This document shows positions 27,644 through 35,240 of a stretch of 64,000 nt of DNA, piece by piece; position 1 is the first letter of the stretch, and each line of letters begins with the position of its first letter. Source of the DNA: Betaproteobacteria bacterium (GTDB lineage Bacteria; Pseudomonadota; Gammaproteobacteria; Burkholderiales; CAIKXV01); assembly GCA_021298815.1 (NCBI GenBank), contig JAJTHE010000002.1, forward strand, positions 62,001-126,000, in the 5' to 3' direction. The translations under genes and the position numbers were made by a program. The notes under the pieces were generated by a model. The model was given only the letters and a program-made list of their open reading frames with translations. It ran no database searches and had not been told where the DNA came from.

Positions 27644-30219
27644 TGTCCTCCTCCGCAGCGGACCACGAGCCGGCCGCGCTCGGGGAAGTTCGGGTCGTTG
27701 GCCAGCTGCGCGATCTCCAGCGGGCCGGTGCGTATCACGCCTTCGGCGCGCGAGGCCGGGCTCGGGCCGTGCAGCCGCTGGAAGCGATCGATCCGCACCG
27801 ATTCGACGCCCGGCACGGCCTGCGCTGCGGCGACGATGCGGCTGGCATACACCGGGTCGCCGAAGCCGAACGCGTCGGGGTGGAACAGCCCGGGACGCCC
27901 GTCGCTGTCCAGCGTCGGCGACAGCGCGCGTTCGACCGCGCGCTGCACGTCGGCGCGGAAGGCGCCGGGCTTCACGCAGACGAACAGCTCGACGTCGAGC
28001 GGTACCGGCCGCGGGCCATCCACCTCCAGGTCGTAGCCGGCCATCCGGAAGCGTTCGAGATGGGCACGCAGGCGCGCCTCGAAGGTGGCGTCGATCGCCG
28101 CGCCGCCGCGCCGATCCGCGCTGACGAACACCGTGTGCCAGCTGCCGGTCCAGCGGAAGCGCGCGGCGGCGCGCTGCACGTCCGCCCGGCGCTCGGCAGC
28201 CGCCTCGTAGTCGGCCGCGGTGACCGCGCGTTCCTGCGTGCGGAACGCCTCCGGTGCATCGCGCCGCGCGGCTTCGATGTCTTCCGGATCGCTGCCGCCG
28301 AAGGCGGGTACCGGGTTGCCAACCGCCAGGAACACGCCGCTCGATGCGCTGACCACATGCGCGATCGCCTCCGCGCCGACGTTGCCGTCGCTGCCATTGC
28401 CGATCCGGTAGGTCGCGCGGAAGGCCGTTCCCGGTTCCGGTCGCCGCCCGTTGCGTCCATCGCCGAAGCGCAACCGTGCGCGCTGCGCGTCGTCGATCTC
28501 CACCACGAAATGCCGGTCGCCCTGCAGGCTGTCGAGCAGGTCGCGCCGGGCGATCCATTCGTCATCGGAGGCGGCGGGGATGTCCGGATCGCGGCCCGCC
28601 AGCGACACCAGCGGCATCGCATCGCGCGGATGCAGGTGGCGCAGTGCCGAAGCGGACCACCACGACTCGGCGCGGGCCGTGGCCAGCGGACGCGCGAGCA
28701 GGGATGCGAAGTCGAAGCCATGTGCCAGCGGCACGCCGGCCAGCGCCGGCCGGAAGCGCGACGGCACGGCCGGTGGTGCCACCGGCGTGCAGCCGCTGCC
28801 GTCCTCCGCTGCGGGCGCGAAGCGCCGTGCCGGCTCCGGCACGATGCCCAGCGTCTCGCCGTTGCCATCTGCGCCGGCCTGGCCGAGGCCGTGGTCGGCG
28901 AGCACGATGTTGCCGCGGGCGACGCTGACCGCCAGGCCGGGGCGGGCGGCGATGCCCAGGCACAGCGGGAAGGGCAGCGCATCGGCGCCATCCCACTCGA
29001 TCTCGGTCACCGGGCGGGGCAGGTTGTCGGGGACCGGTTCGAACAGGCCACCCGCCGGGTCGACGCTGCGCACCACGCGGGTGAGGCGCACGACATGCCG
29101 GTGGCTGCGGTCGGCAGCGCCTTCCGTCATCGTGGTCGGGCTGCGCACTTCCTGCAGCAGCAGGAAGTCGCCCGCGCGCAGTCCCTCGGCATGGGTCTTC
29201 AGCGTGGCACGCGTCGCGCCGCGCGGCAGGCTGCAACCCAGGTCTCCCCACGTGTGGAACTCGAGCGCGTTCAGCGTTTCGTGCAGGCGTGCATCGGCCG
29301 CGGCTTCGAACACGCGCGCGCCCGCTGCGATCGCGTCCGCTTCCGGGCGGCCGGGCTGCACCGCGACGGGCTGTCCCGGCACCCGGGTGAGCAGGCGGGT
29401 GCCGCGCGCCAGCGGCACGTCGCTGCCGATGACCGCGAGATGCACGAAGGCGCGCGCATTGCAGCCTTCATGCAGGCGGTAGTCGACCAGCCGCGCATGG
29501 CGCCGCACCGAGATGCGCTGGCGCGCGGTGCCCAGGTAGGCCTCGTTCGCGATCACGTCCTGGCGGTAGCTCAACTGGTCGGCGGCATAGGCGAGCATCT
29601 CGACCAGGGTCACGCCGACGTCGGCCGCGCTGCGCTCGGTCCAGCCGGGTGCGAGCAGGCTCATGCGGTCGAGCATCAGGCGCCGGAATCCGGGGTAGTC
29701 CTTCGCCAGGTAGTCGATCTGCGGCCGCACCACCGGATCGGGCGGGCAGGGGCGCGGGTCGGCGCAGTCGAAGTCGGTCGGACACTCGACCTTGAAGGAG
29801 AACTGGATGCGTGCAAGCAGCGGATCGAACCCGGCGGGCTGCGCATCGTTGCCCGGTCCGGCCACCAGCTGCAGCGTGTAGCGCGAATGGTCGCTGCTGC
29901 CGCGCGTCCGGATGACCAGGGTGCGCTGCGGGTCCTGCACCAGCGCGGCCACCGCCGCTTCCGCGGCCGGCGGCAGCGCATCGCCCATGCCGGCCCATTC
30001 GATGCCGATCGCGGGGAAGCGTACGCCGCTGTCGATGCGCACATTGAGCCGGCCGAGCGCCGGCGCGGGCATCAGCAGGCGCACGAACAGCGTCTGCTGG
30101 CGCGGGACGCCGGGCGGTGCACCGAGGTCCAGCACCTCGATCCATTCGATGCCGTTGGCGAACCCGGCCCGGGCCACCCGTTCCAGGCGCTGCGGCAGGC
30201 AGCAGGGCTGGCAGGTCAT
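27640..30219 (-). CDS. eCIS baseplate assembly protein J-like, copy 1
   Basis: 859 residues. Key signatures: IDYLAKDYPGFRRLMLDRMSLL and ADVGVTLVEMLAYAADQLSYRQD in the N-terminal third, the RLRFGDGRNGRRPEPG motif near residue 590, and AVTAADYEAAAERRADVQRA afterwards, all characteristic of gpJ-like baseplate proteins in extracellular contractile injection systems. Both ends are coupled by ATGA overlaps, to gp25 upstream and to the second J-like gene downstream. Short Cys-rich N-terminus (TCQPCCLP). Confidence 0.9.
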   Translation of the reverse strand: MTCQPCCLPQRLERVARAGFANGIEWIEVLDLGAPPGVPRQQTLFVRLLMPAPALGRLNVRIDSGVRFPAIGIEWAGMGDALPPAAEAAVAALVQDPQRTLVIRTRGSSDHSRYTLQLVAGPGNDAQPAGFDPLLARIQFSFKVECPTDFDCADPRPCPPDPVVRPQIDYLAKDYPGFRRLMLDRMSLLAPGWTERSAADVGVTLVEMLAYAADQLSYRQDVIANEAYLGTARQRISVRRHARLVDYRLHEGCNARAFVHLAVIGSDVPLARGTRLLTRVPGQPVAVQPGRPEADAIAAGARVFEAAADARLHETLNALEFHTWGDLGCSLPRGATRATLKTHAEGLRAGDFLLLQEVRSPTTMTEGAADRSHRHVVRLTRVVRSVDPAGGLFEPVPDNLPRPVTEIEWDGADALPFPLCLGIAARPGLAVSVARGNIVLADHGLGQAGADGNGETLGIVPEPARRFAPAAEDGSGCTPVAPPAVPSRFRPALAGVPLAHGFDFASLLARPLATARAESWWSASALRHLHPRDAMPLVSLAGRDPDIPAASDDEWIARRDLLDSLQGDRHFVVEIDDAQRARLRFGDGRNGRRPEPGTAFRATYRIGNGSDGNVGAEAIAHVVSASSGVFLAVGNPVPAFGGSDPEDIEAARRDAPEAFRTQERAVTAADYEAAAERRADVQRAAARFRWTGSWHTVFVSADRRGGAAIDATFEARLRAHLERFRMAGYDLEVDGPRPVPLDVELFVCVKPGAFRADVQRAVERALSPTLDSDGRPGLFHPDAFGFGDPVYASRIVAAAQAVPGVESVRIDRFQRLHGPSPASRAEGVIRTGPLEIAQLANDPNFPERGRLVVRCGGGQ

Positions 30220-30584
30220 GTCGCGGCTCCACCGAAGCTGAAGCGCGCCTCGCGCGCGCTGCGGTCGCGCAGCACGACGTACTGCACGTTGACCTCGAGC
30301 GCCGCGTCGACCGGCTGCACCGTCACTGCCTGCACCGCGATCAGGTGCCCGAGGTGCTGCTGCAGCGAGCCCTGCACCAGCATCTGTGTCGTCGCCGCCA
30401 GTGCGGTGCTGTTCGGCTCGAACACCAGCCCGAGCAGGCCGCTGCCGAAGTCGGGACGCATCACCCGTTCGCCCGGCGCGGTGAACAGCACCTGTTCGAT
30501 CAGGTCGCGCAGGTGGTCGGCGTCGTCGGTCGCCGCGCTGCGCCCGAGTGCGTCGACATGCCAGGGATGGTCGAGGTGGGCCAT
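30216..30584 (-). CDS. eCIS baseplate protein, GPW/gp25 family
   Basis: 122 residues; ATG at 30584. HLRDLIEQVLFTAPGERVMRPDFGSGL is the defining gp25 signature, including the EPR-like core that anchors the sheath to the baseplate, followed by LVFEPN and a C-terminal beta strand region. In contractile tails gp25 binds the J-like wedge protein and starts sheath polymerisation. Stop overlaps the next start as ATGA. Confidence 0.93.
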   Translation of the reverse strand: MAHLDHPWHVDALGRSAATDDADHLRDLIEQVLFTAPGERVMRPDFGSGLLGLVFEPNSTALAATTQMLVQGSLQQHLGHLIAVQAVTVQPVDAALEVNVQYVVLRDRSAREARFSFGGAAT

Positions 30585-30598
30585 GGTCGGTCGCCTGG

Positions 30599-30916
30599 TC
30601 AGGTGGCCAGCACGCGCGGCTGCACCGCGGCGGGGATCAGTCCGGTGCCGGTGGGCACGCACACGGCCGTGCTGGCCGCGGTGAGCACCGGCACGCCGCC
30701 GCACTTCACGCGCAGCGCCGCCACCACCCAGTTGGCCACCGCGCAGGGCGGGCTGCCGCTGCCGGCCAATCCGCAGCCGGTGACCGCATGCGGAGTGGCC
30801 TGGGTGACCACCGGCTGCCCGGACACCAGCACGCGCGGGAACGGCGCGACCGGCTGCGCCGGTCCGCCGTGCATGCACAGCAGCGAGGCACCGAGGTGGA
30901 GGATGGGGGCGGGCAC
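30599..30916 (-). CDS. PAAR-like spike tip protein of the eCIS
   Basis: 105 residues from a GTG at 30916 with GAGGAG eight nucleotides upstream. Begins PAPILHLGASLLCMHGG, then GQPVVTQATPHAVTGC, and a C-terminal half with GVPVLTAASTAVCVPTGTG; this Cys/Gly/Pro-rich small beta protein matches the PAAR-like (DUF4280-related) tip proteins encoded between spike and gp25 in eCIS loci. It would cap the spike and be exchanged together with cargo. Metal-binding residues cannot be assigned with certainty. Confidence 0.8.
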   Translation of the reverse strand: MPAPILHLGASLLCMHGGPAQPVAPFPRVLVSGQPVVTQATPHAVTGCGLAGSGSPPCAVANWVVAALRVKCGGVPVLTAASTAVCVPTGTGLIPAAVQPRVLAT

Positions 30917-30928
30917 CGGTTCGTCTCC

Positions 30929-31453
30929 TCAGGTGACCTGCATCGCGCCGGCGTTGAAGTCGATCATCGGGCCCGACATCATGCTGATCACCGCGCCCTT
31001 GCCGTTGCTGATCAGGATGCCGGTATCGTTGATCGAGATCATCGCGCCGGTGGCGGTCTTGAGCAGGATGCCACCTGCCGGCCCGGGCACGTCGCTGATG
31101 GTGATGCCGTTGGCGAACAGCGTCTGCAGCGTGATGCCCGACACGCCCGGCGGCACCAGGTTGCTCATCACCGGCCGTTCCGCGGGCGTGGCCCAGTAGC
31201 AGCCGGTCCAGATCGGGTATTGCGGATCGCCTGCCTCGAACTCGACCCAGACGCCGGCGCCGAGCGGCGGCACGGTGAACATGCCCATGTTCGGGCCGCC
31301 CACCGGCATGCAGGGCATCGCCCAGCTCAGGATCATGTTGCCGCCGACGTCGGGCACTTCCACCTGCAGCCGCCCGATCATCATCGGATCGATGTTGTTG
31401 CGCACCGTGCCGCGGTACTTTCCGAAAAAGGGTGTCGGGGACTGTGGCGTCAT
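30929..31453 (-). CDS. Spike base protein, phage baseplate V / gp5-like OB fold
   Basis: 174 residues. FFGKYRGTVRNNIDPMMIGRLQVEVPDV is the hallmark start of gpV/VgrG-C OB-fold proteins, followed by AMPCMPVGG, PPLGAGVWVEFEAGDP and PIWTGCYW. The last 60 residues (GITISDVPG, GAMISINDTGILISNG) form short beta-prism repeats of the central spike. Starts 2 nt after the hub gene stop. Confidence 0.91.
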   Translation of the reverse strand: MTPQSPTPFFGKYRGTVRNNIDPMMIGRLQVEVPDVGGNMILSWAMPCMPVGGPNMGMFTVPPLGAGVWVEFEAGDPQYPIWTGCYWATPAERPVMSNLVPPGVSGITLQTLFANGITISDVPGPAGGILLKTATGAMISINDTGILISNGKGAVISMMSGPMIDFNAGAMQVT

Positions 31454-31455
31454 GT

Positions 31456-32580
31456 TCAGACCGGCACTGCCGGCACCGTGGATACCAGGCCGTTGCGGGC
31501 CAGCTCGAAAGACTGCCTGTAGCTTCCGCGCTGGATGTCGTGGTTGACGCGCTTCACGTAGTAGAGCCCGTCGAACGGGGTGCCGGCACCGCGCACGCCG
31601 ACCAGCGCCCGGCTCTTCAGCACGCGCCCGTAGCGCAGCACGTCGAGCGAACCCGAGCCGAACACCGAGTCGCTGTTCTTCGTCGCATGCGCGATGCCGC
31701 GCAGGAAGGCCGCACCGAGGCTCAGGTGCGCGGTGTCGTGCAGCTTGCGGATGTTGGGCGGCAGCGGCGGGATAACCCCGAGCGGCGGCGCGAGCGGGTT
31801 GATGTCCGGGATCGGGATCGGGATGCCGGTCTTGCTCACCGATTCCTGGAAGTAGACGATCGGCATGTCCTTGCGCTGGCGGTCGAAGTTGAACGAGAGG
31901 TTCTCCACGTTCGTTAAGCCGTCCATGCCGGTGGTGAGCGCGGGCTGCGGCACGCCGACCCGGACCTCGGGGCCCCAGTAGGCCCGGCTCATGCCTTCGG
32001 CCGGCCCCGGCTCGAGGTAGAACACATAGCCCGCGTCGGCGGCGAGCAGCTTCACGTACTGCAGGTCGCTGCCGCGCTGGAGCGGGATGCGCTGGGTCGG
32101 CAGCGGCGGCTCTTCGGCCAGCGTCGGTATCACCATCGGCACCACGCCCAGCGCCGCATACTTGGCGAGGATCGCCAGCACGCGCAGCGACGGCGGCATC
32201 GCCGGGTATGGCAGCGACGGGAAGTCGATGAGTTCCATCAGCGCCGACAGGTCCTTGCCCTTCACCACCAGCTGTCCCACGCCCCCGGCCCCGGGCAGGG
32301 TCTCGACGTTGGTCACGACACCATCGACGATCGGTTCGCTGCGGCTGCCGACCGAGACGCCCAGCACGACGCGCATCAGCGGCACCGCACCGCCGCCGCT
32401 GACCAGGAACAGCGTGCGCAGCGGCGAGCGGGGCGGCAGGTCGAAGGTCATCTCGAAGCCGCCGGGCGTGTCGCCGGTACCGTCGTCGACCTTCACCGAG
32501 GCCAGCGCTTCCACCACCTCCCGGGGCGCGGCGAGCGGCACCGGTCCGATCAGCAGCCTGAGCTGGATGCCGGTGTTCAT
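31456..32580 (-). CDS. Spike hub protein, phage late control D/VgrG-N-like
   Basis: 374 residues. Matches the gpD/Afp8 N-terminal hub: an initial beta domain (FEMTFDLPPRSPL), the VDGVVTNVETLPGAGGVGQLVVKGKDLSALM segment, RGSDLQYVKLLAADAGYVFYLEP, and the C-terminal LVGVRGAGTPFDGLYYVKRVNHDI. The OB-fold spike part is encoded as a separate gene right after, a split arrangement also found in P2-like tails. ATG at 32580. Confidence 0.9.
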   Translation of the reverse strand: MNTGIQLRLLIGPVPLAAPREVVEALASVKVDDGTGDTPGGFEMTFDLPPRSPLRTLFLVSGGGAVPLMRVVLGVSVGSRSEPIVDGVVTNVETLPGAGGVGQLVVKGKDLSALMELIDFPSLPYPAMPPSLRVLAILAKYAALGVVPMVIPTLAEEPPLPTQRIPLQRGSDLQYVKLLAADAGYVFYLEPGPAEGMSRAYWGPEVRVGVPQPALTTGMDGLTNVENLSFNFDRQRKDMPIVYFQESVSKTGIPIPIPDINPLAPPLGVIPPLPPNIRKLHDTAHLSLGAAFLRGIAHATKNSDSVFGSGSLDVLRYGRVLKSRALVGVRGAGTPFDGLYYVKRVNHDIQRGSYRQSFELARNGLVSTVPAVPV

Positions 32581-32583
32581 CGA

Positions 32584-32925
32584 TCAGGCCGTACGCGGCA
32601 CGAGGATCCGTGCGCCTGGCGTATCGGTGAGTTCGGCAGCGTCCTGAACGGCATTGGCATCGGCCACGCGCCAGTAGCGCAGCGGTTCGCCGATCACGCG
32701 CGCCGCGAGCAGGTCGGGACGGTCACCGTCATGGATGGTCACCTCGGCGCCGATCGGGATGTCGCGCCGCTGCGGGATGAAGCGGCGCCGTACATAGGCG
32801 ATCGGCGGCTCGTCGGGTCCCGGCTGGAACAGGCCGATGCCGGCGTCGCGGTAGCGGCTGTGCTCGTCGAACGGCTCCACCGGGATCGCGCCGGCATCGA
32901 TCAGCATCTGGATCGGATCGGTCAT
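32584..32925 (-). CDS. Small LysM-like/tail protein X-like eCIS protein
   Basis: 113 residues. The ending YWRVADANAVQDAAELTDTPGARILVPR has the LysM-like form (helix, then 'Pro-Gly-x-x-Leu-x-Ile-Pro'-like strand) seen in tail protein X and the small eCIS protein next to the tube adaptor. The middle (YVRRRFIPQRRDIPIGAEVTI) gives the pattern common to these baseplate-hub connectors. Three nucleotides separate it from the hub gene. Confidence 0.75.
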   Translation of the reverse strand: MTDPIQMLIDAGAIPVEPFDEHSRYRDAGIGLFQPGPDEPPIAYVRRRFIPQRRDIPIGAEVTIHDGDRPDLLAARVIGEPLRYWRVADANAVQDAAELTDTPGARILVPRTA

Positions 32926-32935
32926 CGCAGCTCCT

Positions 32936-33595
32936 TCATGGCGGTCCGTTCACCCCGAGCGACTGCAGCGTTGCCGAGCCGCTGCGGCCAGCCAGCGCCT
33001 CGCGTGCACGCAGGTGGTTCAGGAACAGTGCCCCGCCGCGATGGGCGAAGCCGAGGTCGTCGGTGGTGAGCACGCGCAGGCCGAGCGAGACCTTCGCGCG
33101 GATCGGGTTGAGCGCCGGATCGAACGCCTCCTCGGTGATCGAGAAGTCGGTGACGCGCACCGGCACCACGCGCTGCGCGCTCCAGACGAACAGCACCAGC
33201 GGTGCATCCGGTGGCACGATCTCGAGCGTGCCGGCGCTGGCGAGCGCATCGAGCCGGGTGAGCTGCTCGCTGGTCGGGTTGACCAGCTGCTCGAGCGCCG
33301 CGAGTTGCGGCGCGATGCCGAAGCGCACCGCGTCTGCATTGCTGTCCGGGAACTCGAGCGCATCGGTGGCATCGATCTCGGCCTCGATGCGCAGCGTCTC
33401 GATGGCCGGGCCCTTCAGGCGGAACGGCGTCGCCCGCTCCGCGCCGCCTTCGCCGCCCGCGCCCTGCACCTGGTAGCTGCGGCTCAGCGTGTCCGGGTTG
33501 TACTGCAGCGCGATGCTGCGCGCGACCGCGGTGCCGGCGTCGTTCAGCACGACCAGGCCACCCTTGATCAGCTTCGGCGAAGTGCTCAGCGTCAT
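32936..33595 (-). CDS. CIS tube adaptor protein (Afp7/Pvc7-like N-terminal domain)
   Basis: 219 residues from the ATG at 33595. KGGLVVLNDAGTAVARSIALQYNPDTLSRSYQV is the recognisable CIS tube protein signature (tube-to-hub adaptor), followed by ETLRIEAEIDATDAL and LVLFVWSAQRVVPVRVTDFSITEEAFDP. The usual C-terminal LysM of Afp7 is missing here, and the next gene supplies a separate LysM-like protein, so the two together equal one Afp7. ATGA overlap with the effector-like gene upstream. Confidence 0.85.
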   Translation of the reverse strand: MTLSTSPKLIKGGLVVLNDAGTAVARSIALQYNPDTLSRSYQVQGAGGEGGAERATPFRLKGPAIETLRIEAEIDATDALEFPDSNADAVRFGIAPQLAALEQLVNPTSEQLTRLDALASAGTLEIVPPDAPLVLFVWSAQRVVPVRVTDFSITEEAFDPALNPIRAKVSLGLRVLTTDDLGFAHRGGALFLNHLRAREALAGRSGSATLQSLGVNGPP

Positions 33596-34995
33596 GGCGT
33601 CGGTGCCTTTGCCTCGACCACCGCGCACGGCGTGGTGGTGGCAGTCATGTCCCGGGTGCAGATCGACTCGCCCTGCTGCCAGTTGCGGTTGAACTTCGGA
33701 CTGGCCCAGCTCGATACCAGCCGCCCCTGGTTCGCCCAGTAGAGCTTCCACGGCTCGGCGAGGTTGGCGGCATTGGCCCTCTTCTTCGGCGACAGACCGA
33801 TCATGCAGTCCTTCACCGAAGTGCCGTCATCGGCCTTCAGGATCTCGACCTGCTGCAACAGGGCTGCGTCGAAATCCCGGCGCCGGTCTGCCGGGATCTG
33901 GTCCTTCCGGGTCACCGGGACACCGCCCAGGGTAAGCGGCGTCATGCGCGCGATGAAGCTCCAGCAGTTGGTGCCCTTGGCCGATTGCGCGCCGACCCGG
34001 TCGCGGAAGGTCTCCAGCGTGTTTCCGGAATCGCCCATCTTGCAGCCCCGGAAGTCCACCCGATCGATGTTCACGACGCCCTTGAGCCGGTCGGCGAGTT
34101 CCTCCGCCGGTGTCCAGCTGACGCCGCCGCTGGCTCCGACGAACTCGAGCTTGCCGGACGAGGTGGAGTGCGAGATCACGTACAGGGTCCCGATCGGTGC
34201 GCCGAGCGCCTTCAGCTTGTCGCGCGCATCGTCGACGCTGGTGACCCGCCGCACCGTCGTGGCATAGGCACCGCCTTCTGCGTCGTCCTTCTCGTCGTCG
34301 CTCAGCACGATGGACACGTCGAGCTTGCCCGCGGGCGCCGACCCATCCGCCGCGGCGCCGGCATCCTTCGCCTGTCGCTGCACGCGCAGGGCGCCTGCGG
34401 CCTGCGCGCCCGCTTGATTCGGCATGCCGCCCGCGCCCTGCTGGATGACGTGGGCCAGTTCGTGCGCGAGCAGGTGCTGGCCGGCCATGCTGCCCGGTGC
34501 GTACTGTCCCGCGCCGAAGACGACGTGGTTGCCGACGGTGTACGCATGCGCATTCACCGCACTGGCCGAGGCTGCGGCGCGGGCGTCCGAATGGATGGTC
34601 ACGCGCGAGAAGTCATGGCCGAACCGCGGCTCGAACCGTTGGCGAACTGCCGTGTCCAGCGCATGACCGGAAGACGCGATCACCTCGGCGACGCCTGCAG
34701 CGTCGCCCGCCTGCATGGCGGATTGCCGCTGCAGCGCGGAGGACCCGCCGACACTGCCGGCGGACACCTGCGCGTGGTCGCCCGACATCACCTGTCCGGC
34801 CGCGCGGTCGGCCTCGCGCTCATGGCGATCGCCGGCGGCGCCGATACCGAACCGCACCTTCGCCTGCAGGCGCTGCACGTCTTCTTCCTCCCGCGAGGGC
34901 ACCGATGCCTGCGCTGCGCAGGCGGTGCATTGCCGCTGCAGCGTCGCCGTGACCGGCGGTGCCGTACGCTCCAGGCGCCCTGCCATGCGGCTCAT
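33592..34995 (-). CDS. DUF4157 protein with C-terminal caspase-like domain; candidate eCIS effector
   Basis: 467 residues. Residues 1-100 are polar and Gln/Ala-rich with CTAC at 23-26. Residues about 105-187 are a DUF4157 domain (ALDTAVRQRFEPRFGHDFSRV, VVFGAGQYAP) ending with a zincin-type HELAH at 178-182. After a linker, residues about 225-345 show a pattern typical of clan CD proteases: TLYVISHSTSSG with His276 and DRVDFRGCKMGDSG with Cys318, matching the His-x-Gly and Gly-Cys elements of caspase/gingipain-like folds. The last 80 residues are unassigned. DUF4157 proteins are known markers of cargo genes in eCIS loci. Coupled by ATGA on both sides inside the structural operon, so it is made with the particle. 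Confidence 0.78.
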   Translation of the reverse strand: MSRMAGRLERTAPPVTATLQRQCTACAAQASVPSREEEDVQRLQAKVRFGIGAAGDRHEREADRAAGQVMSGDHAQVSAGSVGGSSALQRQSAMQAGDAAGVAEVIASSGHALDTAVRQRFEPRFGHDFSRVTIHSDARAAASASAVNAHAYTVGNHVVFGAGQYAPGSMAGQHLLAHELAHVIQQGAGGMPNQAGAQAAGALRVQRQAKDAGAAADGSAPAGKLDVSIVLSDDEKDDAEGGAYATTVRRVTSVDDARDKLKALGAPIGTLYVISHSTSSGKLEFVGASGGVSWTPAEELADRLKGVVNIDRVDFRGCKMGDSGNTLETFRDRVGAQSAKGTNCWSFIARMTPLTLGGVPVTRKDQIPADRRRDFDAALLQQVEILKADDGTSVKDCMIGLSPKKRANAANLAEPWKLYWANQGRLVSSWASPKFNRNWQQGESICTRDMTATTTPCAVVEAKAPTP

Positions 34996-35240
34996 TTCGC
35001 CTCCGCGCACAGGTGGCGGGCGAGCGCCGCGCCGAGCGCCGCGCCTCCGGGCGGCGCATCCCGCAGTGGCGCGACCTGCAGCCGCGGCCGGCTGTCGAGC
35101 GCCGTCCAGCGCTGCAATGCGCCGGGCTCGGCGAGTTGCTGCTGCAGTTCCTGTTGCAGCGCCCTGGCCAGTGCCGCGCGGTCGGACGGGGCGACGCCAT
35201 GCAGGACCAGCCGATCGATATGGACGACGAGACGCGTCAT
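34992..35240 (-). CDS. Small conserved eCIS protein after the ATPase
   Basis: 82 residues. RLVVHIDRLVLHGVAPSDRAALARALQQELQQQLAE is a pattern I recognise from short proteins encoded beside eCIS ATPases, but there is no known function. The ATG at 35240 gives a 4-nt overlap with the ATPase stop; a GTG at 35246 is also in frame. Its stop overlaps the start of the DUF4157 gene in the same way, so stoichiometry of the three products is probably linked. Confidence 0.7.
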   Translation of the reverse strand: MTRLVVHIDRLVLHGVAPSDRAALARALQQELQQQLAEPGALQRWTALDSRPRLQVAPLRDAPPGGAALGAALARHLCAEAK

